From Chalara sp. BL73 (Eukaryota > Ascomycota > Leotiomycetes > Helotiales), in the NCBI GenBank assembly GCA_918026815.1, contig CAKJVC010000154.1, forward strand, positions 62,001 to 126,000: a stretch of DNA of 64,000 bases, read 5' to 3'. Each line of letters begins with the position of its first letter. Position 1 is the first letter of the stretch. Position numbers and translations under genes: made by a program. This document shows positions 35,637 through 48,517 of this stretch, in pieces. A model generated the notes under the pieces. It was not told the origin of the DNA, searched no databases, and saw only the letters and a program-made list of their open reading frames with translations.

Positions 35637-36820
35637 ATTCGGATATTGAAGGAGGGACATGTAGCAGAGGTTTGCTGAGATGATGTTCGAGGAAAGCCGT
35701 GCCTGTGGCGGGATGCCTATTGAAAGGCTCATGCACGGGCCGGAGAAACTTCGGGTCTCCACAGCTGGCCAGGGGTGTTATCGATTGGCGTCTTGGCATA
35801 CATAACCTATTGTTACACAACACTTAAGTCTGTTATCCTAGCTTTGTCAAGACTGTTTTGTTCTCCATTCTAGGTGTATTACTTTCTTGGTTTTAATAAG
35901 CACTATATTCTACAAGACAAGCTATATCACATTTTATTCTAATGATTAGATCGCACGTCCAAAATATGCCCGCCGATATACACATGCAGAACCATCCCGT
36001 CAAACCACCTCATCCTCCCGTAAATAAATAACTCCCTAATCATACAAAAACCTCACACCGACCAAATACTCGTTTTATGTCAATCACCCAGCACATAACC
36101 TCCCCCTAAAATCCAATCCCAAAAACCCCCTTCCATCCACATCCCCATCTCCAACCTCCATCCACCCAACCGCCTCCGCTCTGACGTCCTCCGTCCCTAC
36201 GCACACCTGTTTCTCGCGCCCGTATACCCAGACCATGCTACGCGCGCAGCATCGAAGCGCTGTCTTTGGATCGCGGGATCGCGGATTTGAGTCTGAATCC
36301 GAATTTGCATCCGGCGTGATATTGGACGAAGACGGGCCTGTGGTTTCGTGGGTTCCGGGTTCACGGTTAGGGCGGAGGGATGGGGGGTTTACAGGGCGGC
36401 TGCCTGTGTCTGGGGCGTGGATTGGTTGTGGTGTTTGGGTCGAGCGGGGGGACTTAGGTTGGAGGTGGAGGTTGAGGGGGAGTTGAAGGATGGTGTTGAG
36501 ATTCTTGAGGGGGGTGTTTGGGTTCGTGATCTAGGTATATGGGTTTGGGATGGTGAGGATGTTAGGGTCAATGACGGGGAAAGAACAGTGGATTTGCTAG
36601 GAGGTGCTTGCTTCAAATTGTGTGGTCGAGGGAACTTGATCTATCCGTAGCTCCTGCTGTGGGCTCATTGGGATGCCTAGATGGAGGGCAGAGCAGCATG
36701 CTCGTCCCTCCATCAGCAGCACCATTCAGGGTTATACTTGATTCATCCATTTTCACGACCTTACTAGTAATACATTGTATTATTACCACTTCTCAACTCA
36801 TACTAGTTTCTGCACTTATC
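35637..36820. other. Intergenic, no gene seen
   Basis: About 1.2 kb between divergent genes, so it should hold both promoters. G-rich on the plus strand around 36330-36560; ORFs there appear to arise from that bias. Confidence 0.5.
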
Positions 36821-37999
36821 ATGGGATCCAAATCTAAGCAGGATCTCGAAGCCGAGTTGAAAGAGGCAGAGGCGGATCTACAAACATCGATACTTAAGCT
36901 TCGCGAAGCGCGGAGGGAGGCTTATGAGCAAGAGAAGAATGTCCGAAGGCTGCACCGCAAATTCCGAAAGGCGTGTCGGACGTCTTTTCCAAGGCTACAC
37001 CAGGATACTAGATCCTTCCCCTTGGCGTTGTGGGATAGCAGGTTCGATGAGTGTACGAAGAAGCTTACCGATGATGAAGGTCCGTCAGGAGAGGCACCTG
37101 ACAGAGAATACTGGGGCGTCATAGCTAAATTGCATTTATTCTACGCGGAATTGGCAAGTGGTCCTAATGAAATTATGGAGGCGTTGAAGAAGAAAAATTT
37201 CGGCCGTGAAGAAATAGCGAGCTGTTTCGTTACGCATGTTCCACTAAATACCTTTTGCCGGAAGTTACGAGAGCAACACGGCGGCGAGAGGAAGGCACTC
37301 GTCAGGTGGTTGGAAGCATTGGATATGGTAGGGAAAGCCGCAAAAGCTGTTAGAGAAGCAAGACAAGCGAGAGCAGATTCTCATCAAGGTTCAGAGCCCG
37401 GTCTTACACCGTCTCATACATTTATACCAGCAGCTGAAGGCATGGGTAAGTGGGATTCTTTCTACTATCTCTGCAGGAGCGAAAACGTGATATAGGATTG
37501 CTGACTTGATGTGTCAGAATTTGGGCCTGAAGCGTCTGGAGCCTCTACTAATACTAGTCTAGTTGGAAGCTTAGCTAATGCAGAACTAAGTCATGAACAG
37601 AACCTGCAAAGTGAAGAGCAACACTCACCCACAAAGGACACAACTCCAGGACAAGCAGATTCACTCACTTTAGGATCAAGAAGTCCGGGAAGCCCGGCCA
37701 CGCCACCTCCTTTGACAAGTAATAAGAGTCTCGATGCATTGAATAGACAAGTCTATCAAAATGGGAAGACCAGAAAGGGCAAAGGCCAATGGGGCGCAAG
37801 TAATCCAGACGGAAAACGTCCGCGAAAGGAAGTGTCTTACAAAACAGCCAGTAGCCCAAATGATACAGACGAGGAGCAGGGAAGTTCTGACGAAGACGAC
37901 GTAAGCGCCTATGAGGAGCATTCAGACTCTGATAAGAATAATGTGCCGAGAGGTCTTAGACGGAGGGGCAAGAACGTTTATAAGAGGGACTCAACTTAA
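36821..37999 (+). CDS. Hypothetical coiled-coil protein
   Basis: Two exons, 36821-37445 and 37518-37999, with a 72-bp intron (GTAAGT donor, GTGTCAG acceptor), join in frame to 368 residues. The N-terminus is a charged coiled coil (KQDLEAELKEAEADLQTSIL, then REARREAYEQEKNVRRL). The centre is a mixed helical region (YWGVIAKLHLFYAELASGP, FCRKLREQHGGERKALVRWL). The C-terminal third is low-complexity, Ser/Asp/Glu-rich with basic clusters (KRPRKE, RRRGKNVYKR) that could act as nuclear targeting signals. No family was recognised. The clean intron and the codon pattern support a real gene. Confidence 0.65.
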
Positions 38000-38791
38000 C
38001 AAGCACCCTGCCCGATATGACCATTACCTATAGAATCACCAAGGTCCTGCTTTTGAGAAACGTGGCTTCAAGAACATAAAACAGCAAAAGCAGTCCTTAC
38101 TAGGAGCAGCCCGACTAGAAACTAGCTCTCAAGGATGAACGCGAACTATGAATTTCAATTTCGAGCCCACAAACAGCGATAGAAGCTTTATCGGATTAAT
38201 AGACTCGTGATAGAAACTTCTTTTGTAAAAGCAGCTTGGGCTATACCACAATATTCACGAAGAGAATAAATGCTTGCAGACTCATAAACCTCTTGAGAAT
38301 TGATATGGGTATGATTGAACAATGTCCCTTTCATAAAAGCCACTCAATGATGCATCACATGCGTCTGGAGAGAATACAACTTTGTAAACTCCTGCTACTA
38401 ATACGGTTGAAGAAACACCTCCGTTCTAAGAATCTAAGGTTTTAAACACATTTCAAAATCCGAATCAATTGCAGCGCGTCCATATCTCGATCTAGACCGT
38501 TCTGGCCAAATGCAGGATCAGGTATGGTGACGTGTATCCACAACCGTCTCCAAAATCGCTGGTATGCCCTGTGTAACTTGAGCGATTGCCCAAGCCCAAC
38601 CAGACGACGTGAAGCCGTGCGAGAAACATTTAGAAATGCTTAGAATCGTTCTTGGATACATCGTTTGACTTATCCGCAAATTTTGCCAGATATTATACTT
38701 TTTGTTTCGGCCTTTCTGAAACTCTAATCTCCATATAATTTAATATCAAGAAGCTTCTCTCGAGCAGTGGCTCGGTTTTCAGCCACTAAAT
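38000..38791. other. Intergenic, no gene seen
   Basis: About 0.8 kb, promoter side of the predicted deaminase gene. No conserved features seen. Confidence 0.5.
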
Positions 38792-40217
38792 ATGTCTGCA
38801 TTCGCTGCGCCACAGGCACCTCGTGCTATGGTTCAATCTAGCGTCTTGTCCTTAGAGCGCGACGTTAACAGCGTGGTCAAGAGCCTATACCCGAGATTAG
38901 CGCTGCTTGAGGCACTAGCAGGATCCCAGGACGAGCACCAGCGACGGGAACCGTCTGGCGACGAGATTTGTGAAGCTCGCAGGGACTTTTTAGATGCTTT
39001 TGCGTACCTTTGCGATATCGAAAAAGGGGGTGCGACGGTGACTGCCGCCGGGCTGCAGAAGCTTCTTCACAGCAATATCCTCTGGTTAGCGGCTAATGAG
39101 GGGATACGCAAGGATGTTGAAGCTTATGCAGAGGTTATTCTGCGGACAATCAAAGGGGCAAAGCTAGAGACTCAAGAGGCTGTTCAGGAGGATATTTTCC
39201 AGCTTGCGGTGGAGAAGTGCAAGGCTCGGATTGAATTCTATAAAGACGAAATGCAAAAGTACGCGACGAGATGCAGGATGCAGCTGAGGTCTCAAAAGCA
39301 GGATGAGATTGGTGCGGTCAAGTGATGCATATGTCAAGGATGGTTGCTAATTTCTGAAAGTGAGATCTCTTCGGTCTAGACTTAAGAAGCTTTCCGAACC
39401 ACCGCGAACCATAACACCCGCGGCGATAATTGGCCAATGTTATGCTATGCGAGGAGACGAGGTAAAGAAAATCAAAGAACGATCAACGGACCCAGAAGAT
39501 GAGTTTAGCAAACTTGCACATTACCTTGGCCGCCTTGGTGCAACCCGCTCATCTGCAAACGCTGTTGTGAGAGGAATGATTAAAGTTCCGGCTCTCCATC
39601 AGATCTCTGAAATTCGCACTGTCAATGCACCAAGTCCGAGAGAAGTGACAATCGACCAAGAATACTTGAGCCCATACGAAATTGTATGGGCGATTTGCAA
39701 GGACTCGGCATTGCAGAATCCAATGCAAATTCGATCTGCTCTGCTTGCCGTGGTTGACCTTGACCTTCCCACGAACGACAAGATCCGTACGAGGATAGCT
39801 TCTCGAAAGACCATTGTGACCAGGGTTCACGCTGAGCTGCAAGTTGCAGACAGATTCAGCCGAGATAAATACATGGAATTTGTTGACGGAGACAGATACG
39901 TCGGGTGCAGCAAACCCGCCTGTTACTTCTGCTACAGTTGGTTCAGCACCCATAGGCACAAATACGCTCGACCAGCAACACATCACAAGATTATCCCAGG
40001 TTGTCGAGGGCCGGACAATGGTCTCAACGAGGTCGGGACGGCCATTCTGAAGGAGATGTACGGGAAAATATGTGGCAAACTTGACCAAGACATCCTCGAT
40101 TGTCTTCTAAGTTCTGAAAATGGAGATACACACCGTAGACGCGGATATATATCGACGGAAGGTTCAAGCTGCGCGCCGAGTCGAATCTCGCAGGATGATC
40201 CAGCGACAATACAGTAG
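38792..40217 (+). CDS. OTT_1508-like predicted deaminase
   Basis: Two exons, 38792-39311 and 39361-40217, with a 49-bp intron, join in frame to 458 residues. The donor GTGCGG is weak but the TGCTAAT branch site is good. The C-terminal half has the zinc-site pattern of the deaminase fold: VHAELQ at about 329-334 (catalytic HAE) and CSKPACYFCYSWF at about 355-367 (paired Cys). This spacing and the following THHKIIPGCRGP match the OTT_1508-like group found in fungi and Orientia. The N-terminal 200 residues are helical (VNSVVKSLYPRLALLEAL) and resemble no family I know. The substrate is unknown; nucleic acid or nucleotide deamination is possible only by analogy. HAE and both Cys are intact, so it may be active. 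Confidence 0.7.
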
Positions 40218-43058
40218 CACGCCGATCGTTATGAGCGACTCTGCTCTCACATGGAAGTGACCTGACCAAGATATTATGGCGCTCGCACTGTATGGCAAGT
40301 TAACTAGATATGAATATGGACTCAATAATCTTAGGTATCTCGAAAAGTATACTTGCACTTTTCTGTAGCCTCCCTGCCCATTGCGTGTATTTTGTATATC
40401 TCTTCTGTGATTGTTTTGTATCTGGCCCTGTGTGATTCGGTTTGCGTAACACATTATAGGTATCTACTAATGAAGAGGAATCCGGCCCATCTCCACTTAC
40501 CTCCATTGCAAATGACGTCCTCGTACGTCTGAGAGCAGGGTAGTAACAAATCGCTTATAAGTGGCATTCAAGTAAAAGTGCAGCCGACTTTGAATAAACG
40601 ACTCTCATACTGTACACGAATATGAATACCGTTTATTACTTTGACTCATGCTGACAAGTTCTTCGAGAGAGGACAAGATGTCCCCGGAGATTGAAATCAC
40701 TTGCTACTAAGCAATGATGGCAATATCAGAAAATGGTAGAAAAAGCAAAATCGGAAATGAATATTCCCATCATTAGCTGTTTAAGTTGTTCGGCGCGCTA
40801 CTAGATTGTCGGTTTAAAGTACACCTACTGCCGAAATGTCTACTAGGCTTGGCTTCAAATCATGAGTCGAAAGCGGCGGCTCTTCACTTAAAGCCACGAT
40901 ACCCAAAAAAACCACTAGCCATAATCCTCTTAGTTTACTGAGCCAAGTGTGGCTTATTGAAAATTTAAGAGTGTACTGTACTTAAAAGGTTGTCGTGTAA
41001 GGCTGGGCCTGTTTGAAGAGTTACTAATAAAACGTCGTCATGGTCAGACGGCCAAAACACAAGTGGTTAGGGCACAGTCCCGGGATTCAGCCGTCTACGG
41101 TGGTCGTGGCTGAGACGCGGACCTGAACAATGGCCGACATCATGTGGCGTTCAAAATAATTGAATGGAAGTGATGGAACAAGTACCCCGCAGCCAATTGT
41201 TTTGGTGGAACACAACAGAAGATGAAAGTCTTGGGTGTAATCTGACTAGCACAGAAAGCAGCTTACTCCTCCTCAGCTCTGCTCTCAGCCATGCATGCCT
41301 CGCTCTCCTGTGGAAGGCAAGAAGCAGTTCATGCAGTCAATGCCAAGGACGAGAAGACAGAGACTGCAAAGGAACGGAACGTAATCCAAGCATCAAACCT
41401 AAAAGGACACGCTTTTTCCAGAGCCCGGCAGCTATTGATCTAGTTCACGGCTAACCCCTGCCATGGAGCAATATTCAAACGTGGCGCTCAGGATTGGCGC
41501 CATACCGTTCTTGACGTACCCGTGCTGACCTTGGTCCCCTTTTTGATCGGGTGGAGACCAAGGCATTGGAGGGTTACGAATTGAGCTGCATCAGGTTTTT
41601 TCCAAGGCTTATAGGCCCCAAGGCACCAAGAGTTCATCCAGGCCTAGAAGATGTGATGCCAATCTGTTCAGGTTGCCTCCGCTTCGGGACCGGTACTGAA
41701 CAGTAGCATATAACAAAAACTTCCGACCTGCTGCAGCTGAAGCGAAAAAGGGGTGGCCGTGTACCATATCGCAACCTCAAAGAATGAATGGCGTGTGGTG
41801 CGACGGGCAAGTGGTGATTCATGACCATGATGCCGGGAGGACAACGATCTTCAGGTCCGAGGCTTGTCCTTCAGATGAAATTTCCAATCCTGTCTGGAGG
41901 CAAGCAGGGAAATAAACCGTTGGTATGCTCGAGGGGTAATATTGGCATGCAGGGCAGTTGGCTTGTTTTGCTTGCTTGCTTGCTTGGTGGAGGCTCTCAG
42001 AGAGGCAAATTCTTGTACTGTAAACACAAGCCACTTTTCAGCGAGTCAACCCCGTTGCGGCTCGTAAGATTTGGGATTTCATCGCCAGCGCTGTACAGTA
42101 CCGGTAGTGTGGGGAAGACCTCCGAGTTGGGTGATGGGTGGGACAGGAATTTGATTTGATGGATGGGTTCGATAATTGATCAATTTAGAAGCATTAGTTA
42201 ATGATTGTCGGTGGGTTGGATACATTAGGTAGGAATGGGGAATGGGTAATGGGTGTGTTTAATGGTGGTAAGTAATAGTAGGTAATGGGTAATAGGTAAT
42301 GGGTAATGGGTAATGTGTTGTGGTGGTGGTGGTGGGTGCCCAGCCAGGTTGTGTGCAGCCCCCCCGAATTTGGCCTGGCGCCACTTTTGCCTCCTCTTCA
42401 GCTCTAGGGCTAAGGGGCTGCGCCTCGATCGATAGACAGGTTAGTGGTAGCACTCACTAACTCAACTCAACTCAACTCTACTCAACTCACCCTCCTACCT
42501 TGCCCATCCGTCATTTTCACCTCCCCCCCCAAAATTCATCGCCTGCTCTCTGCTCCGCTCTCAGCTAGTTTATTTTTGCTTTCTTTTCTTTCTCATCGTA
42601 GTGGTTCGTGAACGAATGACAGACTCTTCTCCCAGTTCATTGAATTGTTATCGAGACGTTCCCGTTCATCCTCCATAGGACGACTCTTGATACCCCCCCA
42701 GCTAGACCACGTCGACTGGACCTGCACCCCCCCGGCGTCGGACACATTGGAATAATAAACAAAAAAGCCTTCGAAATAGGCCACAACTTGTCCCAACTAC
42801 CAATTTCATCAATTACATCCAAATCGCATTGACTGTAAGCTTTTCCTTTCGGCAGGTCTGTAATGTCTTACAGCTTCCTAACACATTTTGTGCGACAGCC
42901 TTGCGCTCCAAATTAAGCTCGCCCCTCAGCCACAGTCGAAGCAAGCAGACTCAGTCAGCGACTTGAGGATGTTTTGACACCAGATCCCCAAAGCTACAAA
43001 CACAAAAAGTTCTCGGACTTGTGATAATTAAATCATTAATTACAGCTGTTTCGACCAT
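40218..43058. other. Long intergenic region with simple repeats
   Basis: About 2.8 kb upstream of the C2H2 gene. It holds GGGTAAT-type repeats at about 42281-42315, a GGT tract at 42318-42335 and CTCAA repeats at about 42457-42489. The stretch from about 42500 likely includes the C2H2 leader; a possible leader intron begins GTAAGC at 42836. No gene seen. Confidence 0.5.
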
Positions 43059-45176
43059 ATGGCCTCTGAACCAGCTCCAGTTTCTGCTCCAACCGCGCCT
43101 CTTTTCCTTCCTACCTTGCCAGAACCCGCCACAGTCACTACAACTCCTATTGATTCAGACCTTACGCGTACCAAATCATTGAAGCGATCTCGCCAGCCCG
43201 ATCTGCCAGTTAAGTCGGTTCAGTTTCCGGGTGTTGTAAACAGCAGATTATCACCGTCGCCGAAATCCCCACGGTATCGGGGTGAATTCGCACCAGCGAT
43301 CCTTACCGGAGCTGCGGCTTTAGAAGATCAGCGACGGAAGCAGGAGGAACTCGCAAAATCGGCCGCGGGTGCTATAAGTGAGAATCCTGGGCATAAAGCG
43401 ATCGCATCGCTCATGGCGGGAGGAGGGCAAGCAATAAGCAAGCCGCATGATGCGCCTGCCGCGACATCTGCTATGAGTGAGGGCATGTCAATTGCTGCGA
43501 ATGCCCTTACCATTCCTACCGAGACGCACGAAAATGATAAGTCGAATACAAGCCCAGCGAGCGTGACCAGCCTTGCCAATTTAGGCAGCACTGCGCAGAC
43601 CGTAACTGCTAGTCCGACAATCGTTGCCAGCCCAGCGGCCATGGCTGGATTATCGGATAGTGAAAGCCGCGGTGCGGATAATCAGTCTGCAAAGTCTACA
43701 AATTCTAAATCGCTCAAGGCGCCTGCCGAAGAACAATCAAATCGCGCGCTTTCATTTCCTGGGAACATGATCACGCAAGGAGATGGCATGCGGGCACCTC
43801 AGCGAGGTTTGAGCCTTCCAATGCCTGGCCAAAATCAGCAGCTGGCTCCAAGGTCCCCGTCGCAAAAGAAGCATAAATGCCCATATTGCGAGACCGAATT
43901 TACTCGACATCACAATCTGAAGAGTCATCTGTTGACGCACAGCCAGGAGAAGCCGTACGTTTGCCAGACTTGCAATATGAGATTCCGCAGATTACACGAT
44001 CTGAAGCGCCACTCAAAGCTGCACACTGGAGAACGCCCACACGTTTGTCCTAAATGCGACCGGAAGTTCGCGCGAGGGGATGCTCTAGCGCGGCACAGCA
44101 AAGGCCAGGGTGGATGCGCTGGTAGGAGAGCTAGTATGGGCAGCTTTGGAGGGGAAGATGATTACCAAGGTTCCAATGGGGGAGAGGATGATGATATGGA
44201 AGGGGTTTCATACTCAAATGGAAACCAACATGGGAACGAGGCCAATATGACGGAGGAAGAACGTCGCCGCGCTAGCGTTCCGAGCATCAGCGCACAGCAC
44301 GTAGGCTCGCATCATGGTAGTCAGGATAGCTATAGTGCTCACGTGCGAACCCCAAGTACCTACCCGCCAGCGGGTCCTCGGCCAAGTGGTCAACCTGCAG
44401 GCGGATTGTTCCCGCCCAGCTCAGACCGCGGCTCGTCTAGCTCAGGAACATCTCCTAGCATGCCAAATAGCTATTCAGGACAGGTCCCGGGCGGAAGCCT
44501 ATCTTCCACGGCGTTCAATACTGGAGCCAACTCGACATATGCTCAGATGACTGAAAGTCCAAAACCACTCAGCCCAGCAGGAATGCATTCCCATCAGCTT
44601 GGTCATGATCCTGGTAATATCAACAGGCAACGTTCCCCCAGCCTCACTACCCAATTTCAGCAGCAGCATTTTGGACGTCGACCAACTGGCAGAGACTCGC
44701 CAACAGGCATAACGCTTCCATCACCTCTTGACCGTTCCCAAGGGCCGAAGCTGCCTGCGATCTCGGGTCTAGCACCTCCGGAGGGAAGGTTCACTCTATC
44801 CAGCCAGGTGTCTACTCAACAGAATCCAAATGCTAGTCAACAAGGGCAGTCTACATCAAGCTCGCCAAATTCCATGTTTCAGCCCCCAAGATCTGCTGGG
44901 CCATCTCACCAGGGAAGTGGCAGCGGCGATAGCAGCAAGAACCTTTTCGCTGCTGGAGAACAGGGAGTGTGGGCATATGTGCAGACCTTGGAAGAACAGG
45001 TCAAAGACTTGACTGCAAAGCTCACTAGTTCGCACGATAACGAACGGGCGGCGCAGGAACAGATCATGCGTCAAGCTCAACAGATTAATACGCTCAATGA
45101 CGATGTGAATTACCTCCGGAGTCAGCTTGGTGCCATGAGCCAGAACCAACAACCACCAATGTCTGAAAAAGCCTAA
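43059..45176 (+). CDS. C2H2 zinc-finger transcription factor
   Basis: A single exon of 705 residues. Three adjacent fingers lie at about 273-353: CPYCETEFTRHHNLKSHLLTH, CQTCNMRFRRLHDLKRHSKLH and CPKCDRKFARGDALARH with a distal Cys (QGGC), so the last finger is of a CCHC-like form. This order resembles the Swi5/Ace2 and Crz1 groups of fungal regulators; I cannot assign the orthologue. The N-terminal part is Ser/Thr/Pro-rich with many SP sites (RLSPSPKSPRYRG), typical of phosphorylated regions. After the fingers come acidic (GGEDDDMEG), Ser-rich and Gln-rich stretches, and a coiled coil at the end (VQTLEEQVKDLTAKL, INTLNDDVNYLRSQLG), which suggests dimerisation. Nuclear by inference. Confidence 0.9.
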   Translation: MASEPAPVSAPTAPLFLPTLPEPATVTTTPIDSDLTRTKSLKRSRQPDLPVKSVQFPGVVNSRLSPSPKSPRYRGEFAPAILTGAAALEDQRRKQEELAKSAAGAISENPGHKAIASLMAGGGQAISKPHDAPAATSAMSEGMSIAANALTIPTETHENDKSNTSPASVTSLANLGSTAQTVTASPTIVASPAAMAGLSDSESRGADNQSAKSTNSKSLKAPAEEQSNRALSFPGNMITQGDGMRAPQRGLSLPMPGQNQQLAPRSPSQKKHKCPYCETEFTRHHNLKSHLLTHSQEKPYVCQTCNMRFRRLHDLKRHSKLHTGERPHVCPKCDRKFARGDALARHSKGQGGCAGRRASMGSFGGEDDYQGSNGGEDDDMEGVSYSNGNQHGNEANMTEEERRRASVPSISAQHVGSHHGSQDSYSAHVRTPSTYPPAGPRPSGQPAGGLFPPSSDRGSSSSGTSPSMPNSYSGQVPGGSLSSTAFNTGANSTYAQMTESPKPLSPAGMHSHQLGHDPGNINRQRSPSLTTQFQQQHFGRRPTGRDSPTGITLPSPLDRSQGPKLPAISGLAPPEGRFTLSSQVSTQQNPNASQQGQSTSSSPNSMFQPPRSAGPSHQGSGSGDSSKNLFAAGEQGVWAYVQTLEEQVKDLTAKLTSSHDNERAAQEQIMRQAQQINTLNDDVNYLRSQLGAMSQNQQPPMSEKA

Positions 45177-46652
45177 CCCGTATATGTGTAGGATGCAAAC
45201 ACACGAGAGTGTCCTACATCTGCCATTCCACCTGGCAACCAGCATTTCTTCACGGCGTCTCATAGCTAGTGAGAATACGATGTAACGATACGATCATTGC
45301 TTTCGCAATGGTGGGATTGAGGCGGGGGAGGCGTTGGGGATTATTTAATATGTTTAGGGCAGTGTTTAAAAGTGCTTGCCATTAGAGTCGGCTGGCTTTC
45401 TCGGGCCGCTGCCTTTATCCTTATTCTGGGTCTGGGAGGCTGGCCGCTTGAAATACTCTCATGAAGGTTCATGAGATTGACAATTTGGAAAATTGTATTA
45501 TACACTTCAGAGCAGCTAGATTATTGATTGCTATTTGTCCAGTCGCTCGCTTCATAATAAATATTGGTTTGCGCACAACTGTTCTGGGACTCTCTTTAGG
45601 CTAGAGCAATTGTGCCAACCTTAGTTAAGAGCTAGTGCACATCTCTCCCGGCACAACTGTGCTGGCATTTATGTCATGCTAGATGCGTCTAGATTACATG
45701 TGAGGAATTGATAGAATAACTGGAGCATGATTTCATCTCTCCATTATGTCAATACCAATGGGTTATTGCTGCTGCCAGCTTAAAAGTTGAAAGAACAGAT
45801 TGACTGATTTCATTACTTAGGCGCATATACTAACTTGATTCGGTAGTAGCGTTCTGTGTCATTATTGCTATAGCACTGGCGAACCAGGCTCCCGCCATAA
45901 AAGGCACGGTTGCAGCATTCGGAATTTTTGCATTTGCGCATTTATTCGTTATTTATTTATTTAAAGCCTGCAGCTGAATATTGAATTACAATATGAATAT
46001 TATTATTCATTTTATTACAGGTCGGACTTACGGCGCAAACAATAACAGCTACAACTAAGTAATTATTGTTTTTATTGCTTTTAACACTATAAGCCGTTAT
46101 ATTAGTTACTTTAGTAATTTTAGCGATATTTTTTGTTAATTTTAAACGGCTTCAATAAGTGTAACGACACTAGATACCACAGGCTGAGTAGAGGTATATG
46201 GGAGTACGTATCTGAGGCTAATAGTAGTATTCTAAGAGGTCTAATACGAAGGATATAAAAAACATGAAGGGAAAACAATCTCGTAGATAGAAGAAACACC
46301 TTCTATATCCCTCTCCATATCCTTCCGGAGTCCGTGTCGTATCCATGTCCGTAAGGGATACGGGTGCCATGTCCGAAAGGGGTCCATCCATTGCCACGTG
46401 ATCAAGAGTCCATGTGCCAGCGATTGTTACAATAAGCACGTAAGCAAAAGAATAAAAACAGCTACTTAATCAACCAAAAAGAAAGCGTTTTACAGGATAA
46501 ACATGGCTTTGGTCATGTGTCAAACCCTTAGCTCCTAGCTAAATGATTTAGCGTGGCGCTAACGGTACTTGTTTCGATTGTACCTAGTCTATCCTACCTA
46601 TCCCATCTTATTTATGTAACTACACTATCTTCAAAGCGCAATTTGCATCACC
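45177..46652. other. Intergenic with an AT-rich core
   Basis: About 1.5 kb. The part at about 45940-46180 is strongly AT-rich (TATTTATTTATTTAAAG and similar), looking like decayed repeat DNA. A segment near 46320-46420 repeats variants of CCATGTCCG(A/T)AAGGG. No gene seen. Confidence 0.5.
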
Positions 46653-48517
46653 ATGTCGAGCAGTTTCCATCTTTTCAGCCGGCGAACAGATCGCTGGGGC
46701 ATGTCTCAAAACAATCTTGTTTCTGCTCAACCACTTACATTCGACCGCGTAATGGAGAATCGAGCTCCAGTATCTGCTTCACCTCTTTTCAGCTTGCCTG
46801 TCGAAATTCTTTCCAAAATAACAGAAGCTATCTCTTCCCCATCCCTGTCAAACCTGGCTCTAGTATGTACTCTCGGAATGGAAATTTACAAAGCTATTTT
46901 GTTTGCTGACCTAAAAATCCGAGAGAGTAGGTCAATAGTGACTGTCGTCAAATCGCTAGATCCCGCCAATTTTCTACCGTTCATCTTGATTATAGTCACG
47001 CTTCTGTGGCTCTTGTCGAGCTTTTGACCCGGGAAACCGCTGAAAGAATCAGCAAAAATGGGTCCACCTCTTTTCCATCCTTGGGCGCCTGCATCCGACA
47101 AATGACTGTATCAACGAGTCAAGCTATCTTACGGCAACGATTTGCCATACCAGAAATCGACTACAACCTTGATCAAGAAACGTACAGTGCTCTTTCTAGG
47201 GCTCAGTTGCCTAAATGGCAACTTGCGAACATAGCAGTTGACGAGGTGTATCTTCCCCAAGTGGCCAGTATTCTCTGCTATCGCCAGAGTCTACCATACC
47301 TCGAGTATCTAGATTGGGAAGACGCATGGAATCTTCCTCCATCCTTGTACAGCGCTATTGCCGCGTCGTCCATCCAGCATCTGAAGTACCGCTCTCAAGT
47401 TGACTTGGATTTTCAACTTCATTTACTGGACAATGCCCGAGGCTGGCCGTTACGGACCCTCCACTTGGAATGGGGTCTTGTATTCCACGAAAATGCAGGA
47501 AATTCTCTCCTCACTGCCAGCATCTTCCGTCTCTGTGCACCTACGCTCGAGACTCTGACGTGGTGTTGTCACAATCTGGACGACAAATATACCTTCGCAC
47601 CTGGCTCCGTACCAACATTTCCTAACTTGCGGTATTTGCGTTTGCAGAGGATTATATCACTAGTAGACTCCACAATTCTAGATGCGTTCTTGAACGCCAA
47701 ACTTGTCAGCTTGTCAATATCTTATCTTGGAAAAGAGGATAGTATCATGAAACAAACGGTGGAGTCCCGTGGTTGTATTCCATCCTTACGCACACTCGTG
47801 ATGCACGATCCACCTCTGAGTTTCCTATTAGCCAATCCTCAGTTAACGAAAATCGATTTCGGCTACAATTTCTGTGGATTCTCTGCGACAACACTAGAGA
47901 TCGAAATCCTCCCATTTCTGGCGGGGTTTTCGAATCTCACGTCCCTCAGGATTGCTTGGCCGGCAGAATGCTCATCTATGTCAACAGAAGGTCTTCGACT
48001 CATTGGTAAATTGCAGAATCTCAGCCAGCTTTGTATAATGTGTGGCAAGGTGGGTGGCTGGCGACGAAGCTGGGAGGTTAATCACCAGGAAATACGCGAG
48101 GCATTGTTTGTTTTACCGCGGCTGAAAAGATTGGCGCTCCAAGGTGACACATACGAGGTGCTCGGGGATTTCTCTACTCCTGAACGCTATTATGTCGATA
48201 CATTTGCGACTCAAGGCGATCTAGGATATCAAGGGGTGGACTTGTTAGAGATTCCGGATGAAGATATGGGGCCACTATTCAATGCAGACCAAGGGAAGCC
48301 TTTTTGGGAAATGAGGCATGCAGCTAACATGAGAGCGGAAGCTGAGACATACCTCAATATTTTCCCTAATCTAGAGTGGATTTACCTAGGGGAGCGTGCA
48401 ATGTGTATTGAGCTTGATAATTCGTTGGGCACAAGACGCATAGCCTCAACTACTGAGGTGAAACATAGTTACTCGTTTTTCATTGAGATGTTTGGGGACG
48501 GACCAAATTCTGATTAA
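46653..48517 (+). CDS. F-box protein with LRR-like body, one frameshift
   Basis: F-box proteins bring substrates to SCF ubiquitin ligases. The N-terminal part has PLFSLPVEILSKITEAI followed by LALVCTLGMEIYKAILF, a fungal F-box. From 46962 on, a different frame carries a long LRR-like body (LEYLDWEDAWNLPPSLYSAI, LTSLRIAWPAECSS, LPRLKRLALQGDTYE, FPNLEWIYLGER). The frames differ by one missing base, best placed in the CCC at about 46963 between KSLDP and RQFSTVHLDYSHASV. With one base restored the frame is 621 residues, a normal size. No intron spans the break. So it is either a recent pseudogene or a consensus error. Confidence 0.7.

Noticed and set aside
36235..36650. Two ORFs in G-rich DNA on the plus strand
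   Set aside because: Open frames follow from the strand bias; no motif and no conserved start.
41041..41110. tRNA-like GTGGTTAGGGC string
   Set aside because: No cloverleaf could be folded: the acceptor and T arms are missing.
42281..42335. GGGTAAT repeats considered as telomere-like
   Set aside because: Unit differs from the fungal TTAGGG repeat, copy number is small, and it lies inside a gene-bearing region.
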